NCBI GenBank assembly: GCA_016720855.1
Contig: JADKJU010000002.1
Coordinates: 124,001 to 188,000 of the forward strand
Direction: 5' to 3'
From: Betaproteobacteria bacterium
GTDB lineage: Bacteria > Pseudomonadota > Gammaproteobacteria > Burkholderiales > Usitatibacteraceae
DNA length: 64,000 nt
In this document: in pieces, positions 18,179 to 26,796 of the stretch
Layout: each line of letters begins with the position of its first letter
Position numbering within the stretch: position 1 is the stretch's first letter
Made by a program: the position numbers and the translations under genes
The notes under the pieces: generated by a model
Databases searched by the model: none
Told to the model about the DNA's origin: nothing
Seen by the model: only the letters and a program-made list of their open reading frames with translations

Positions 18179-19144
18179 ATGAAGTCATTCAGAAATATTC
18201 TGTACGTATCCGAAAGCGCCGTGGCCCAGGAGGCCTCGATCTTGCGAGCCGTGTCGCTGGCGGAAAACAACCAGGCGGACTTGACCGTCATCGACGTGGT
18301 TCCGGCCGTCACGGCGGGCATGGGCATGCCGCGCGGCGCTCCGATAGGTCATGAACTGCAGGCCGCCACGGTGAACGAGCATCGAAAGAGGCTCGAGGCG
18401 CTGGTCGAGCCTTACACGAAGCGCCTGGGCATCCGGCTGGACGTACTGGTGGGCAGAACGTTTCTCGAAGTCATTCGGTTCATTTTGCGCAACGACCACG
18501 ATCTGCTGATCAAGCCGGCCCAGAATCCGGGCTTCATCGAACGGCTGTTTGGCAGCGACGACATGCAGTTGCTGCGCAACTGTCCGTGTCCCGTATGGTT
18601 GACGGGCGCGGAGGAGACCTCGAAGTGCCAACGAATACTCGCCGCCGTCGATTTCGATCCGGACAAGCCGGATGCAATAGAGCAGGACCTCAACCGGCAG
18701 ATACTTGGATTATCCGGTTCTCTCGCATTCTCCGACTTTGCCGCGCTGCATGTGGTTCATGTCTGGGATGCCCCGGCCGAAGCGATGTTGCGCATGTGGG
18801 CCGAAAACGCGCAGGCGACGAGCAGTGCCTATGTCGAGGGCGTGCGTGCAAGCCATGAAAGCGCCTATAACCACCTGCGCAAGCAACTGATGGAGCGTGT
18901 CGGCAAAGATGCCGGCGACCATCTGTCTCCTGAATTCCATATGCGTCGAGGGGTCGCCGCCACCGTCATACCAAGAATGGCAAAGCAATTGGAGGCTGAC
19001 TTGGTGGTCATGGGCACGGTAGCCCGAACAGGTATCGCCGGCTTGCTCATCGGGAACACCGCCGAGGCCATTCTCGAACAGCTGCAATGTTCCGTGCTTG
19101 CCGTCAAGCCTCCCGGCTTTGTCTCACCGGTAAAGCCCGCGTAG
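18179..19144 (+). CDS. Universal stress protein, tandem UspA domains (UspE-like)
   Basis: A 321-residue cytoplasmic protein with two UspA domains (about 1-145 and 150-310). The second ends with the ATP-binding pattern of Usp proteins (VMGTVARTGIAGLLIGNTAE), while the first ends less typically (LIKPAQNPGFIERLFGSDD). The tandem layout is that of UspE. The start at 18179 follows GGGA. It lies behind the Kef-type antiporter; Usp domains are often linked to ion transporters. It is convergent with the crotonase gene. Confidence 0.88.
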   Translation: MKSFRNILYVSESAVAQEASILRAVSLAENNQADLTVIDVVPAVTAGMGMPRGAPIGHELQAATVNEHRKRLEALVEPYTKRLGIRLDVLVGRTFLEVIRFILRNDHDLLIKPAQNPGFIERLFGSDDMQLLRNCPCPVWLTGAEETSKCQRILAAVDFDPDKPDAIEQDLNRQILGLSGSLAFSDFAALHVVHVWDAPAEAMLRMWAENAQATSSAYVEGVRASHESAYNHLRKQLMERVGKDAGDHLSPEFHMRRGVAATVIPRMAKQLEADLVVMGTVARTGIAGLLIGNTAEAILEQLQCSVLAVKPPGFVSPVKPA

Positions 19145-19195
19145 GCTGGGGTTCGGAAGAATGGCAAGCACGGGGTCGGGGACCGGGTGACCTCT

Positions 19196-20014
19196 TCAGT
19201 CGCGAAACAAGGGCGGGCGCCTCTCGCGTGCGGCGGCGCCCGCTTCGGCGAGGTCCTTCGACAGCAGCATCGCGGCATTCCAGGTCGCCACGTAATTGAG
19301 CCCGTCCGCCACGGAATGATCGCGCGAGTAGTTGAGCATTTCCTTGCAGCCGCGGATCGCGAGGGGTGATTTCGCGGCGATCGACCCCGCGATCTCCATC
19401 ACGCCCGCGTCCAGCGCCTCGGGGTTCGCGAAGACGCGGTTCACGAGGCCGATCTCGCGGGCTTCGTCCGCCTCGAACGTTCGGCCCGTGTAGACGAGCT
19501 CCCGGGCCATGCCCTCGCCCACGAGGCGCGGGAGCCGCTGCAGCGTTCCCACATCGGCCGCCATGCCCACGTCGATCTCCTTCACCGAGAAGCGCGCATC
19601 CGCCGAGCAATAGCGCATGTCGCAGGCGGTGATGAGGTCGATGCCGCCCCCGATGCAGGCCCCGTGCACCGCGGCGATCACGGGCTTGCGGCAGCGCTCG
19701 ATGCTCGTGATCGTGTCCTGCAGGTCCAGGATCAGCCGGCGCAGCTTCTCCCTGCCGCGCGCCTCGTCCTCGTCACGGATGTGCGCGCCGATGCCGGCGA
19801 GCATGGCGAGGTCGATGCCGGCGGTGAAGTGCTTGCCCGCACCTTTCACGATGACCACGCGGACGCCGGGCGTCGCATCGGCCCAGCGCATCGCCTCGCG
19901 AAGCTCGTGCCACATCGCCTCTTCCATGGCGTTGGCCTTGTCGGGGCGGTTCAGGGTGACGGTGGCGACGGCCTCGTGCCGGCCGATCGCGAGCGTGCTG
20001 AATTCCATGGACAC
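19196..20014 (-). CDS. Dienoyl-CoA isomerase-like crotonase
   Basis: Crotonase-fold enzyme of 272 residues. It keeps the three acidic residues of delta3,5-delta2,4-dienoyl-CoA isomerase: D126 (IGGGIDLITACDMRYC), E146 and D154 (FSVKEIDVGMAADVGTLQRLP). This pattern is different from ordinary enoyl-CoA hydratases, which have two glutamates, so isomerase is the better call. The reaction moves double bonds during oxidation of unsaturated fatty acids. The next gene upstream on the same strand is a thiolase, so the two probably work together in beta-oxidation. Confidence 0.88.
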   Translation of the reverse strand: MSMEFSTLAIGRHEAVATVTLNRPDKANAMEEAMWHELREAMRWADATPGVRVVIVKGAGKHFTAGIDLAMLAGIGAHIRDEDEARGREKLRRLILDLQDTITSIERCRKPVIAAVHGACIGGGIDLITACDMRYCSADARFSVKEIDVGMAADVGTLQRLPRLVGEGMARELVYTGRTFEADEAREIGLVNRVFANPEALDAGVMEIAGSIAAKSPLAIRGCKEMLNYSRDHSVADGLNYVATWNAAMLLSKDLAEAGAAARERRPPLFRD

Positions 20015-20066
20015 TCCGTTGGGATGTGAAACGAAATGGGGGCGGGGTCCGGCGATCAGCCGTCCG

Positions 20067-21350
20067 TCACGCGGACTCGAGCAGAGCCACCGTGCCCAGG
20101 CCCCCGTCCGCGCAGATCGATGCCACCGCGCGCTTGCCCGGCCCCAGCGCGGCGAGCTCCTTCACCGTCTGCGAAAGAATTCGCGCACCGGTCGCGCCAA
20201 AGGGGTGGCCGATGGCCACGCTGCCGCCGTTCGGATTCAGCCGGTCCCACGGGAACCTGCCGAGCGAGGCGGCGATGCCGGCCTTCTCGCGCACGAACGA
20301 TTCGTCCTCGATCGCCGCGACGTTGCACAGCACCTGCGCGGCGAAGGCTTCGTGGATTTCCCACAGGTCGATGTCGGCGAGCGTGAGGCCACGACGCGCC
20401 AGGAGGCGCGGGATCGCATAGGCAGGCGCCATCAGCAGGCCTTCGTGAAAGACGTCAACCGCGGCGATTTCCCAATCGACGAGGCGCACGCGCGGCACGC
20501 CGGCCGGCAACCTGGCGAGCCCCGCATCAGTGGAGACCCACAGGGCCGCGGCGCCGTCGGTGAGGGGAGAGGCGTTGCCGGCGGTGATCGTGCCCGCCTC
20601 GCGGGCGAATGCCGGGCGCAGCCTCCCGAGCTTCTCGATCGTCGTGTCCGCGCGCGGAATGCCGTCGCGCACGGCCTCGCCCGCAGGAATGACGAGGTCA
20701 TCGAAGAACCCGAGCGCCAGCGCCTTCACCGCGCGCTCGTGGGAGGCAAACGCGAGGCGGTCCTGTGCCTCGCGCGCGATCTTCCAGGCCTGCGCCATCT
20801 CCTCGCAGTGCTCGCCCATGCTCTTGCCCGTGGCGCGGTTCTTCACGCCGGGCACGTGCAGCTTCACGTCGGCGAGGCGCAGGTCGAGAAGGCGGTCGAT
20901 GCGCTCGCCCACCGTTCGCGCCTGCGTGAGCCGGCGCAGCCAGTCGGAGAGCCCCTGCGAAAGCGCGATCTGGACGCGGCTCATGCTCTCGACGCCGCCC
21001 ACGAGTGCCAACTGGTGCGTGCCGCCCAGCATTCCTGCCGCCTCGAAGGCCGCGACCATGCTGGTGGAGCATGCGAGCACCGTGGAAAAGGCCGGCGTCA
21101 CGGGGTCGAGGCCGGAATCGACGATGACCTCGCGCGCGATGTTGCTCCACCCGAGGTTGGAGGCGACCGTGCCCCACACCATCAGGTCGGGGCGCGTGCC
21201 CGGCGCAAGCTGCGCTCCCATGGCTTTGGCCACCGGTACGGAGAGCGCCACCGCATCGAGGGCGCGCAGGCCTGCATCCACGCGCGCGAAGGGCGTGCGC
21301 ACACCCGGGACGAGCCACACGGGAGCCTGGGACATCACGTTGCCGTTCAT
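20067..21350 (-). CDS. Thiolase (acetyl-CoA acyltransferase, FadI-like)
   Basis: Thiolase of 427 residues that cleaves 3-ketoacyl-CoA or condenses acetyl-CoA. The nucleophile is C94 (VLACSTSMVAAFE), the histidine is in EIHEAFAAQVL, and the second cysteine is in SICADGGLGTVALLE; NPNGGSVAIGHPFGATG is also present. The length and the CADGG site resemble the FadI/trifunctional beta-subunit branch. The ATG at 21350 opens with MNGNVMSQAPVW; the longer open frame runs antisense-like through ubiA and is not real. It lies upstream of the dienoyl-CoA isomerase on the same strand. Confidence 0.9.
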   Translation of the reverse strand: MNGNVMSQAPVWLVPGVRTPFARVDAGLRALDAVALSVPVAKAMGAQLAPGTRPDLMVWGTVASNLGWSNIAREVIVDSGLDPVTPAFSTVLACSTSMVAAFEAAGMLGGTHQLALVGGVESMSRVQIALSQGLSDWLRRLTQARTVGERIDRLLDLRLADVKLHVPGVKNRATGKSMGEHCEEMAQAWKIAREAQDRLAFASHERAVKALALGFFDDLVIPAGEAVRDGIPRADTTIEKLGRLRPAFAREAGTITAGNASPLTDGAAALWVSTDAGLARLPAGVPRVRLVDWEIAAVDVFHEGLLMAPAYAIPRLLARRGLTLADIDLWEIHEAFAAQVLCNVAAIEDESFVREKAGIAASLGRFPWDRLNPNGGSVAIGHPFGATGARILSQTVKELAALGPGKRAVASICADGGLGTVALLESA

Positions 21351-21358
21351 GGCGGTTC

Positions 21359-22249
21359 CTATCCGAGAGCGTGCTTCGGAAAATGGGTATCGAGGAGAAC
21401 GCCCGCGAAGACCGCGAGGCCGATCCAGTGGTTGTGCCCGAAGGCCCGAAAGCACCCTACGCGCGAGCGATCGCGGATCCAGAGGATGTGATAGCCCGCG
21501 ATCACTCCCCCGCACAGCAGGCCGGAGAAGTAGAACGGGCCATAGCCCTGCCAGAGGCCGATCGACGCCATCGCCGCGAAGAAGAGCCCGTAGCAGGCGA
21601 GCACCGCCAGGACGTCGAAGCGCCCGAAGAGGATCGCGGAAGTCTTGATGCCGATCTTCAAATCGTCGTCGCGGTCCACCATCGCGTATTCCGTGTCGTA
21701 GGCGAGAACCCAGAAGAAGTTGGCCGCCAGAAGCGCCCACGCGAGCGCAGGAACCTTGCCCGTCTGCGCCGCGAAGGCCATCGGAATGCCGAAGCTGAAA
21801 CACATCCCCAGCCACGCCTGCGGTATGGCGAGGAAGCGCTTGGTGAACGGGTAGATGGCCGCGATGACGGCCGCCACGACGGCCAGGCCCACCGTGAGCA
21901 GATTGAACATCCAGACCACCATCATGAACGCGAAGAACGCGAGGGATGCGGCGACCAGCACCGCCTCCTCCGGATGGATCGCGCCCGAGGCGAGCGGCCG
22001 CCCGCGCGTGCGTTCCACGCGCGAGTCGTAGAAGCGGTCGGCCCAGTCGTTGATCGCGCATCCGGCCGAGCGCATGAGGACGGTGCCCATCACGAATATC
22101 CAGAGCACGCGCCAGTCCGGCACTGCGCGAACCGCGAGCCACAGCCCCCAGAGCGTCGGCCACAGGAGCAGCAGGATCCCCACGGGCTTGTCCAGCCGGA
22201 CGAGCTTCTCGTAGGCATCGATGCGCGCGAGGATGGCGGCGAGCTTCAC
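21359..22249 (-). CDS. ubiA: 4-hydroxybenzoate octaprenyltransferase
   Basis: Integral-membrane prenyltransferase of ubiquinone synthesis, 296 residues. It attaches the polyprenyl chain to 4-hydroxybenzoate. The first aspartate-rich motif is N67-D-W-A-D71-R-F-Y-D75 and the second is in DTEYAMVDRDDDLKIG; both bind the magnesium-diphosphate. The start is a GTG at 22249, seven bases after the ubiC stop. Eight or so membrane helices are visible. It receives the product of the adjacent ubiC. Confidence 0.95.
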   Translation of the reverse strand: MKLAAILARIDAYEKLVRLDKPVGILLLLWPTLWGLWLAVRAVPDWRVLWIFVMGTVLMRSAGCAINDWADRFYDSRVERTRGRPLASGAIHPEEAVLVAASLAFFAFMMVVWMFNLLTVGLAVVAAVIAAIYPFTKRFLAIPQAWLGMCFSFGIPMAFAAQTGKVPALAWALLAANFFWVLAYDTEYAMVDRDDDLKIGIKTSAILFGRFDVLAVLACYGLFFAAMASIGLWQGYGPFYFSGLLCGGVIAGYHILWIRDRSRVGCFRAFGHNHWIGLAVFAGVLLDTHFPKHALG

Positions 22250-22256
22250 GCGGCCC

Positions 22257-22781
22257 TCATCCGAGCGCGATGAGCGAAGGCAGGAAAACCTCCGTCACCA
22301 GCAGCGGCCGGCCGCGCTTCACGAAGCGCGAGCGGCGCGCCCACAGGACCGGGAAGTCGTGCCCGAACACCCGGCGCGCCCGCTTTCCGAGGGGATGCCG
22401 CGAATCGATGCGCACGTACTCGAGCGATTCGCGCGCAACCAGCGGGTCCGTGAAGAGCTCCTCGGCCAGGGGACGGCTGCCCAGCCCGCGCAGGCCGCGC
22501 CAGACGCCGTTGAGGTCGCGCCACGCGGCGATGGAATGCGCAAGCACCACGGGCGTTCCGTTCGCGTGCAGCACCACCTCGCGCACCAGCGCGCGGCGAT
22601 GCGCCGGCTGGCACAGGCACGCATACTCGTCCTCGTTGGGAATGTGCAGGCCCTGCCGGATCACCTCGACGCGGAAATCGCGTGCGCGCGCCGTGATGCG
22701 CCAGGTGAGCGATCCGCGCCAGGCGAGCCAGGGGCGCCAGGGATCCGTGTGCGGCGGCGCGAGCCGTTTCCATCGGTTCAT
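22257..22781 (-). CDS. ubiC: Chorismate pyruvate-lyase
   Basis: A 174-residue soluble enzyme that converts chorismate to 4-hydroxybenzoate plus pyruvate, the first committed step of ubiquinone synthesis. Family features include VREVVLHANGTPVVLAHSI with the active-site arginine region, the RPLAEELF segment, and RRSRFVKRGRPLLVTEVFLP at the C terminus. The ATG overlaps the recG stop (ATGA), and ubiA follows by seven bases, so recG-ubiC-ubiA is probably one transcript. Confidence 0.92.
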   Translation of the reverse strand: MNRWKRLAPPHTDPWRPWLAWRGSLTWRITARARDFRVEVIRQGLHIPNEDEYACLCQPAHRRALVREVVLHANGTPVVLAHSIAAWRDLNGVWRGLRGLGSRPLAEELFTDPLVARESLEYVRIDSRHPLGKRARRVFGHDFPVLWARRSRFVKRGRPLLVTEVFLPSLIALG

Positions 22782-24877
22782 GCCTTGAGGTAGAACTGCC
22801 GGTGGCCGAGCCAGCGGTCCAGGTGCCTTTCCACCGCGTGCGAGCGCTCCGCGATCATCGTGTCGGCCACCCCCCGCGCGAGCTCGATCAGGTCCGCGTC
22901 GCGCTCGAGATCGGCGAAGCGCAGCAGCGGCGCCCCGCTCTGCCTCGCCCCGAGGTACTCGCCCGGGCCGCGCAGCAGCAGGTCCTGGCGCGCGATCTCG
23001 AAGCCGTCGGTGTTGCCATAGATGATCTTGAGCCGGGCACGGGCCGCCTCCGACAGGGGTTGATGATACAGGAGGATCGCCAGGCTCCTGGCTGTGCCGC
23101 GCCCCACGCGTCCGCGCAGCTGGTGCAGCTGCGCGAGCCCCATTCGCTCGGCGTGCTCGATCACCATGAGCGTCGCGTTGGGGACGTCCACGCCCACCTC
23201 GATCACGGTGGTGGCCACGAGGAGCTGCACGCGCTTCGCCTTGAAGTCGGCCATCACCTGCGCCTTCTCGTCGGGCTTGAGGCGCCCGTGCACGAGGCCC
23301 ACGGCGAGGTCGGGAAAGGTGGCCTTCATCGTCTCGAAGGTCTCGAGCGCCGTCTTCAGCTGCAGCGTCTCGGACTCCTCGATGAGCGGGCACACCCAGT
23401 ACGCCTGTGCCCCTTCGCGGCAGCTGTCGCGGATGCGGTTGATCACGTCGTCGCGGCGCGATTCATCGACGAGCTTGGTGACCACGGGCGTGCGCCCGGG
23501 CGGCAGCTCATCGATGACGGACACGTCGAGGTCCGCGTAGTAGCTCATCGAGAGCGTGCGCGGAATGGGCGTCGCACTCATCATGAGCTGGTGGGGCTCG
23601 AGGCCTTTCGACGCAAGCGCCAGCCGCTGCGCCACGCCGAAGCGGTGCTGCTCGTCCACGATGGCGAGTCCCAGCCGGTCGAATTGCACGTCACCCTGGA
23701 ACAACGCATGCGTGCCGATGGCAAGCTGCGTCTCGCCCCTGGCGATCGCCTCCAATGCCGCTTTCTTCGCGCGCGCCTTGAGGCTCCCGGCGAGCCAGCT
23801 CACCTTCACGCCGAGCGGCTCCAGCCAGTGCGAGAGCTTGAGGTAGTGCTGCTCGGCGAGAATCTCCGTGGGCGCCATGAGCGCGGCCTGCCAGTCGTTC
23901 TCGATCGCCTGCAGCGCCGCCAGTGCCGCGACCAGGGTCTTGCCGCTGCCCACGTCGCCCTGCAGGAGCCTTCGCATCGGGTGCGGCTGCGCGAGGTCGT
24001 GGGCGATGGTGGCCAACGCCTTCCGCTGCGCGCGCGTGAGGCGGAACGGCAGGGACTTCACCAGCGCGTTGGTGAGCGCGTGCCTGTCGGGCATGCGCGG
24101 CGCGGCCTTGCTGCGCCGCTCGCGGTAGGCGATGCGCATCGCGAGCTGCTGGGCGAGGAGCTCGTCGAACTTGAGCCGGCGCCACGCCGGGTGCGTGCGC
24201 TCGTCCAGGCTCGCGGCATCGACGTTCGGCGGCGGGCGATGCAGGAAGAGGACGCTTTCGCGAAAGCCCCCGAGCGCCAGGCGCTCGAGGAGCGCGGGCT
24301 CCAGCGTGTCGTCGAGGAGCAGCGTATCGAGCGCATGCTCGATGAACCCGTGCAGGTTGGCCTGCGACATCCCCGCGGTCGTGGGGTAGACCGGCGTGAG
24401 GGAGGAGGCGAGGGGCGAGTCCTTCTCCACCACGCGCACCTTGGGATGAACCATCTCGGCGCCGAAGAAGCCCGGGCGCACTTCCCCGAACAGGCGAAGC
24501 CTGCGACCCGGCGCCATCTGCTTCACCTGGCTCGGATAGAAGTTCAGGAAGCGCACCCACAGCTCCGACGGGCCGTCGGCCAGCTTCACGACCAGCGTGC
24601 GGCGCGGGCGGTATTTCACCTCGCACTCCACGACGTCGGCTTCGACGAGGACCGGCTCGCCCGAGCCCGCCCTGGAGAGCGGCGTGAGCTTCGTCTCGTC
24701 CTCGTAGCGCAGCGGCAGGTGCAGCACGAGGTCGAAGCGCGAGTGTATGCCGAGTTTTTCCAGCTTCGCGCGGACGGCGGGACCCGCCACCAGGTCGTCG
24801 CGCGGTGGCACGGGGGTCGGCTCGGCGACGATCGCCGCCACGGACCTGGCGGAGCGCTTCGATACGGGCGCGCTCAC
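22778..24877 (-). CDS. recG: ATP-dependent DNA helicase RecG
   Basis: Branch-migration helicase of 699 residues that remodels stalled forks and Holliday junctions. An OB-fold wedge domain occupies roughly 60-160. The helicase core has Walker A in GDVGSGKT, the DEQH box in VDEQHRFGV, and motif III SATPIPRTL; the C-terminal helicase motif VATTVIEVGVDVPNA and the HQLRGRVGRG motif are also present. The start is the GTG at 24877, with GGGAGGG about eight bases before it. This GTG overlaps the stop of the upstream zeta-like toxin gene (GTGA), so recG translation appears coupled to it. Confidence 0.95.
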   Translation of the reverse strand: MSAPVSKRSARSVAAIVAEPTPVPPRDDLVAGPAVRAKLEKLGIHSRFDLVLHLPLRYEDETKLTPLSRAGSGEPVLVEADVVECEVKYRPRRTLVVKLADGPSELWVRFLNFYPSQVKQMAPGRRLRLFGEVRPGFFGAEMVHPKVRVVEKDSPLASSLTPVYPTTAGMSQANLHGFIEHALDTLLLDDTLEPALLERLALGGFRESVLFLHRPPPNVDAASLDERTHPAWRRLKFDELLAQQLAMRIAYRERRSKAAPRMPDRHALTNALVKSLPFRLTRAQRKALATIAHDLAQPHPMRRLLQGDVGSGKTLVAALAALQAIENDWQAALMAPTEILAEQHYLKLSHWLEPLGVKVSWLAGSLKARAKKAALEAIARGETQLAIGTHALFQGDVQFDRLGLAIVDEQHRFGVAQRLALASKGLEPHQLMMSATPIPRTLSMSYYADLDVSVIDELPPGRTPVVTKLVDESRRDDVINRIRDSCREGAQAYWVCPLIEESETLQLKTALETFETMKATFPDLAVGLVHGRLKPDEKAQVMADFKAKRVQLLVATTVIEVGVDVPNATLMVIEHAERMGLAQLHQLRGRVGRGTARSLAILLYHQPLSEAARARLKIIYGNTDGFEIARQDLLLRGPGEYLGARQSGAPLLRFADLERDADLIELARGVADTMIAERSHAVERHLDRWLGHRQFYLKA

Positions 24878-25527
24878 GGCTTCACCCTCCCGGAATGCAG
24901 TCGCATCGCGGCCGCCACGATCGGCTTGGCCCAAGGAGGCGTCGCCGACAGGTTCGCGGGACCCGTGATCCGGCCACGCTCGAGGTGCAGCAAAAGCCGC
25001 GGCCTGGGGCTCTTGCCCGCGGCGGGATCCGCTTCGACGCTGTTGTCGTAGACACGAAGTGCCGCGAGCTGCGGCATCAGGTGCACGAGGTTCAGGCGGC
25101 TGTGCTCGAAGCGGCGACGGATGTCGGACTCGGGAATGTCGTGGCCGCCCCTGTGCACGCGTGCGCGCACGCGGCGGATGTGCAGCTCCGGCGTGGTGAG
25201 CCCCACGTACCAAACACGCACCTCGAAGCCCTCCCCGGCTGCCTCTCTTAGCAGACGCGGGATGGTGCTCGCGCCCAACGTGGTCTCGATCGCGAAATCG
25301 AGCCGGCCCGCGATGGCCTTCTCGAGCAGGCGCCTGCCCTGCTGCCAGGCGGCGCTGTTGGCTTCGTCCTGCCGTAGCCCGGGATTCACCGTCATCAGCG
25401 CGCGGGCAGCCTCGTCGGGGTTGTAGTAATCGGCGCCGAATGCGCGGAAGGCCGCTCCGCCCAGGCTACTCTTGCCCGCGCCATTGACGCCCGCGAGCAC
25501 GTAGAGCCGGGGAGTAGCGCGTGCCAC
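24874..25527 (-). CDS. Zeta-toxin-like P-loop ATPase/kinase
   Basis: A 217-residue P-loop protein of the predicted ABC-type ATPase / zeta-toxin-like group. Walker A is G13-V-N-G-A-G-K-S-S; the downstream YYNPDEAARAL and DFAIETTLG segments are typical of this branch, where the second resembles the substrate-binding stretch of zeta kinases. It lies 45 bases after a Phd/YefM-type antitoxin, a common pairing, so it is the likely toxin of a type II module. True zeta toxins phosphorylate UDP-N-acetylglucosamine; that activity is not established for this branch. Its stop overlaps the recG start. Confidence 0.8.
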   Translation of the reverse strand: MARATPRLYVLAGVNGAGKSSLGGAAFRAFGADYYNPDEAARALMTVNPGLRQDEANSAAWQQGRRLLEKAIAGRLDFAIETTLGASTIPRLLREAAGEGFEVRVWYVGLTTPELHIRRVRARVHRGGHDIPESDIRRRFEHSRLNLVHLMPQLAALRVYDNSVEADPAAGKSPRPRLLLHLERGRITGPANLSATPPWAKPIVAAAMRLHSGRVKP

Positions 25528-25572
25528 GATCGCGGACCCGGGGGCGGAAGCATCCGGCGTAAAGGGCGCCCG

Positions 25573-25920
25573 TCAGCGACGCCTGGCGGCCTTGGCCGCG
25601 GCCTTGCCCACTTGCGCAGGCGCGGCGTCAAACGCGGCCGCCATGGCCTTCCTCGCCTTCGGCTCCTGCATTCCCGCGAGCAGGCCGTCGAACTGCCCGG
25701 ACAAGTCGTCGAGATCCGGAAAGCGCGATCGCACCAGCGCCTCGAATTCCGCGTAGGAAATGAGCACGGCCTTGGGCGCGTCGTGCTTGGTGATGGCCAC
25801 TGCTCCGCCCAGGGCCGCCTTCTCGAACACGGCGCCGAACTCGTTCTTGAAACGGCTGGCGGCGACGGTTGGCAGGGCGATGAGCTCGCCCTGGCGGTTG
25901 CGATAGGTGAGGGTGGACAT
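25573..25920 (-). CDS. Phd/YefM-type antitoxin
   Basis: A 115-residue protein with the Phd/YefM fold signature: an N-terminal strand and helix (ALPTVAASRFKNEFGAVFEKA) followed by AVAITKHDAPKAVLISYAEF, the usual strand-turn-strand. The C-terminal part is alanine- and lysine-rich and would be the flexible toxin-binding tail. The ATG at 25920 is preceded by an inverted repeat with a TATAAT in its spacer, which fits autoregulation. The frame stays open further upstream, but that part runs through the promoter and is not coding. Confidence 0.82.
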   Translation of the reverse strand: MSTLTYRNRQGELIALPTVAASRFKNEFGAVFEKAALGGAVAITKHDAPKAVLISYAEFEALVRSRFPDLDDLSGQFDGLLAGMQEPKARKAMAAAFDAAPAQVGKAAAKAARRR

Positions 25921-25937
25921 GGGGCCTCCGACTTCCA

Positions 25938-25956
25938 ATTGGCCATTATAGCCAAT
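25938..25956 (-). promoter_or_regulatory. Candidate antitoxin operator with -10 box
   Basis: ATTGGC (25938-25943) and its inverse GCCAAT (25951-25956) flank a seven-base spacer. On the minus strand the spacer carries a perfect TATAAT (25945-25950). The site is 18 bases before the antitoxin ATG, so binding of a dimer would cover the -10 box. No good -35 was seen, which is common for regulated antitoxin promoters. That the antitoxin binds here is inferred. Confidence 0.5.
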
Positions 25957-26118
25957 AAGGACAATACCGGGGGGCTTGTCCAAAAGGCCTCGGCCTCGCC
26001 GCTGCGCGCCGGAAATCGAGCCGACTGCGAATCCCCAGGTCTTAGGTACGAGCCCTATTGGGGGAGATTTCTCAGACAGCACGACATTGCGCTTTGAGAT
26101 GCATTTGATGCGGGCGGC

Positions 26119-26691
26119 CTATCGAGATCGGGCTGGCAGCGGGCAAAGTCGGATCTTGGCATTCGCCTCCAATGGGGTCGGCGCGCCAGACGAGCGCTGG
26201 ATCGTCTCATACCCCAATGACCCCATCTCCATATCGACGAGCCTGCCAATAGCTTTCAGAACAGGGCATTGGGCGCCGTGCGATCCAGTCAGGTGGCGTT
26301 TCAGTCCCGCCTTCGTAAGGCCGGTCGCATACGTTCGTACTTGCCGATCGGACCGACAAAGCGGACAGATAGCCCGAGGCGAATCATGGTGTTGTCGGAC
26401 GTCGCCGCCGAGCACGCCGCCACGCTCAAACTCCACTGCCGCAATTGTCTGAGGGGCCGCACTATCGAACCACAACGCCTTTACATATCGGGGCTTGTTG
26501 GGGAGAGTCGTCAGCCGCTCGATGAAAAGCGTCTCTTTTTCACGTAACGCTTCACTGATTCACGGCGGGAAAACCGTAATCAGCACTTCCAGCGCCTCGA
26601 TGATCAGGCGCCGGGTCTCCGCAAGCTCGCGTTTCGGAATCGTGAGTGTGGCCCCGGTATTGGGTACCAGCTTTAAATTTCTCCCAGCCAT
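26119..26691 (-). pseudogene. Zinc-finger-like ORF split by an in-frame TGA
   Basis: Reading from an ATG at 26691 gives 43 residues (MAGRNLKLVPNTGATLTIPK and onward) and then a TGA at 26560-26562. The same frame continues without a break for 146 more residues to 26119. The second part looks protein-like: EKETLFIERLTTLPNKPRY, then CPLC...H....H (C-x2-C-x18-H-x4-H), a possible zinc-binding site. The second part has no ATG or GTG start near its N terminus, only CTG and a TTG at 26475, so a disrupted single gene is the simplest reading. No family recognised. The base composition is more AT-rich than the flanking genes, which suggests transfer. Confidence 0.5.
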
Positions 26692-26796
26692 GATCGTACC
26701 TTTTTCGGGTGAACTTCAACTGACCCATAACGTGCGCTTGCGCTTTGGGGCATTGGCGCTGTTCGCGGCAACATGAATCAGTTTGTGGGCAACTAA

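Noticed and set aside
20015..20066. Hidden small gene between the isomerase and the thiolase
   Set aside because: The gap is too short and has no start with a ribosome-binding site.
25976..26452. Plus-strand open frame opposite the split gene
   Set aside because: No ribosome-binding site, low-complexity composition, and it runs through the antitoxin promoter region.
26560..26562. TGA as a selenocysteine codon in the split zinc-finger-like gene
   Set aside because: The residues around it do not form a redox motif, and I saw no clear SECIS-like stem-loop directly after it.
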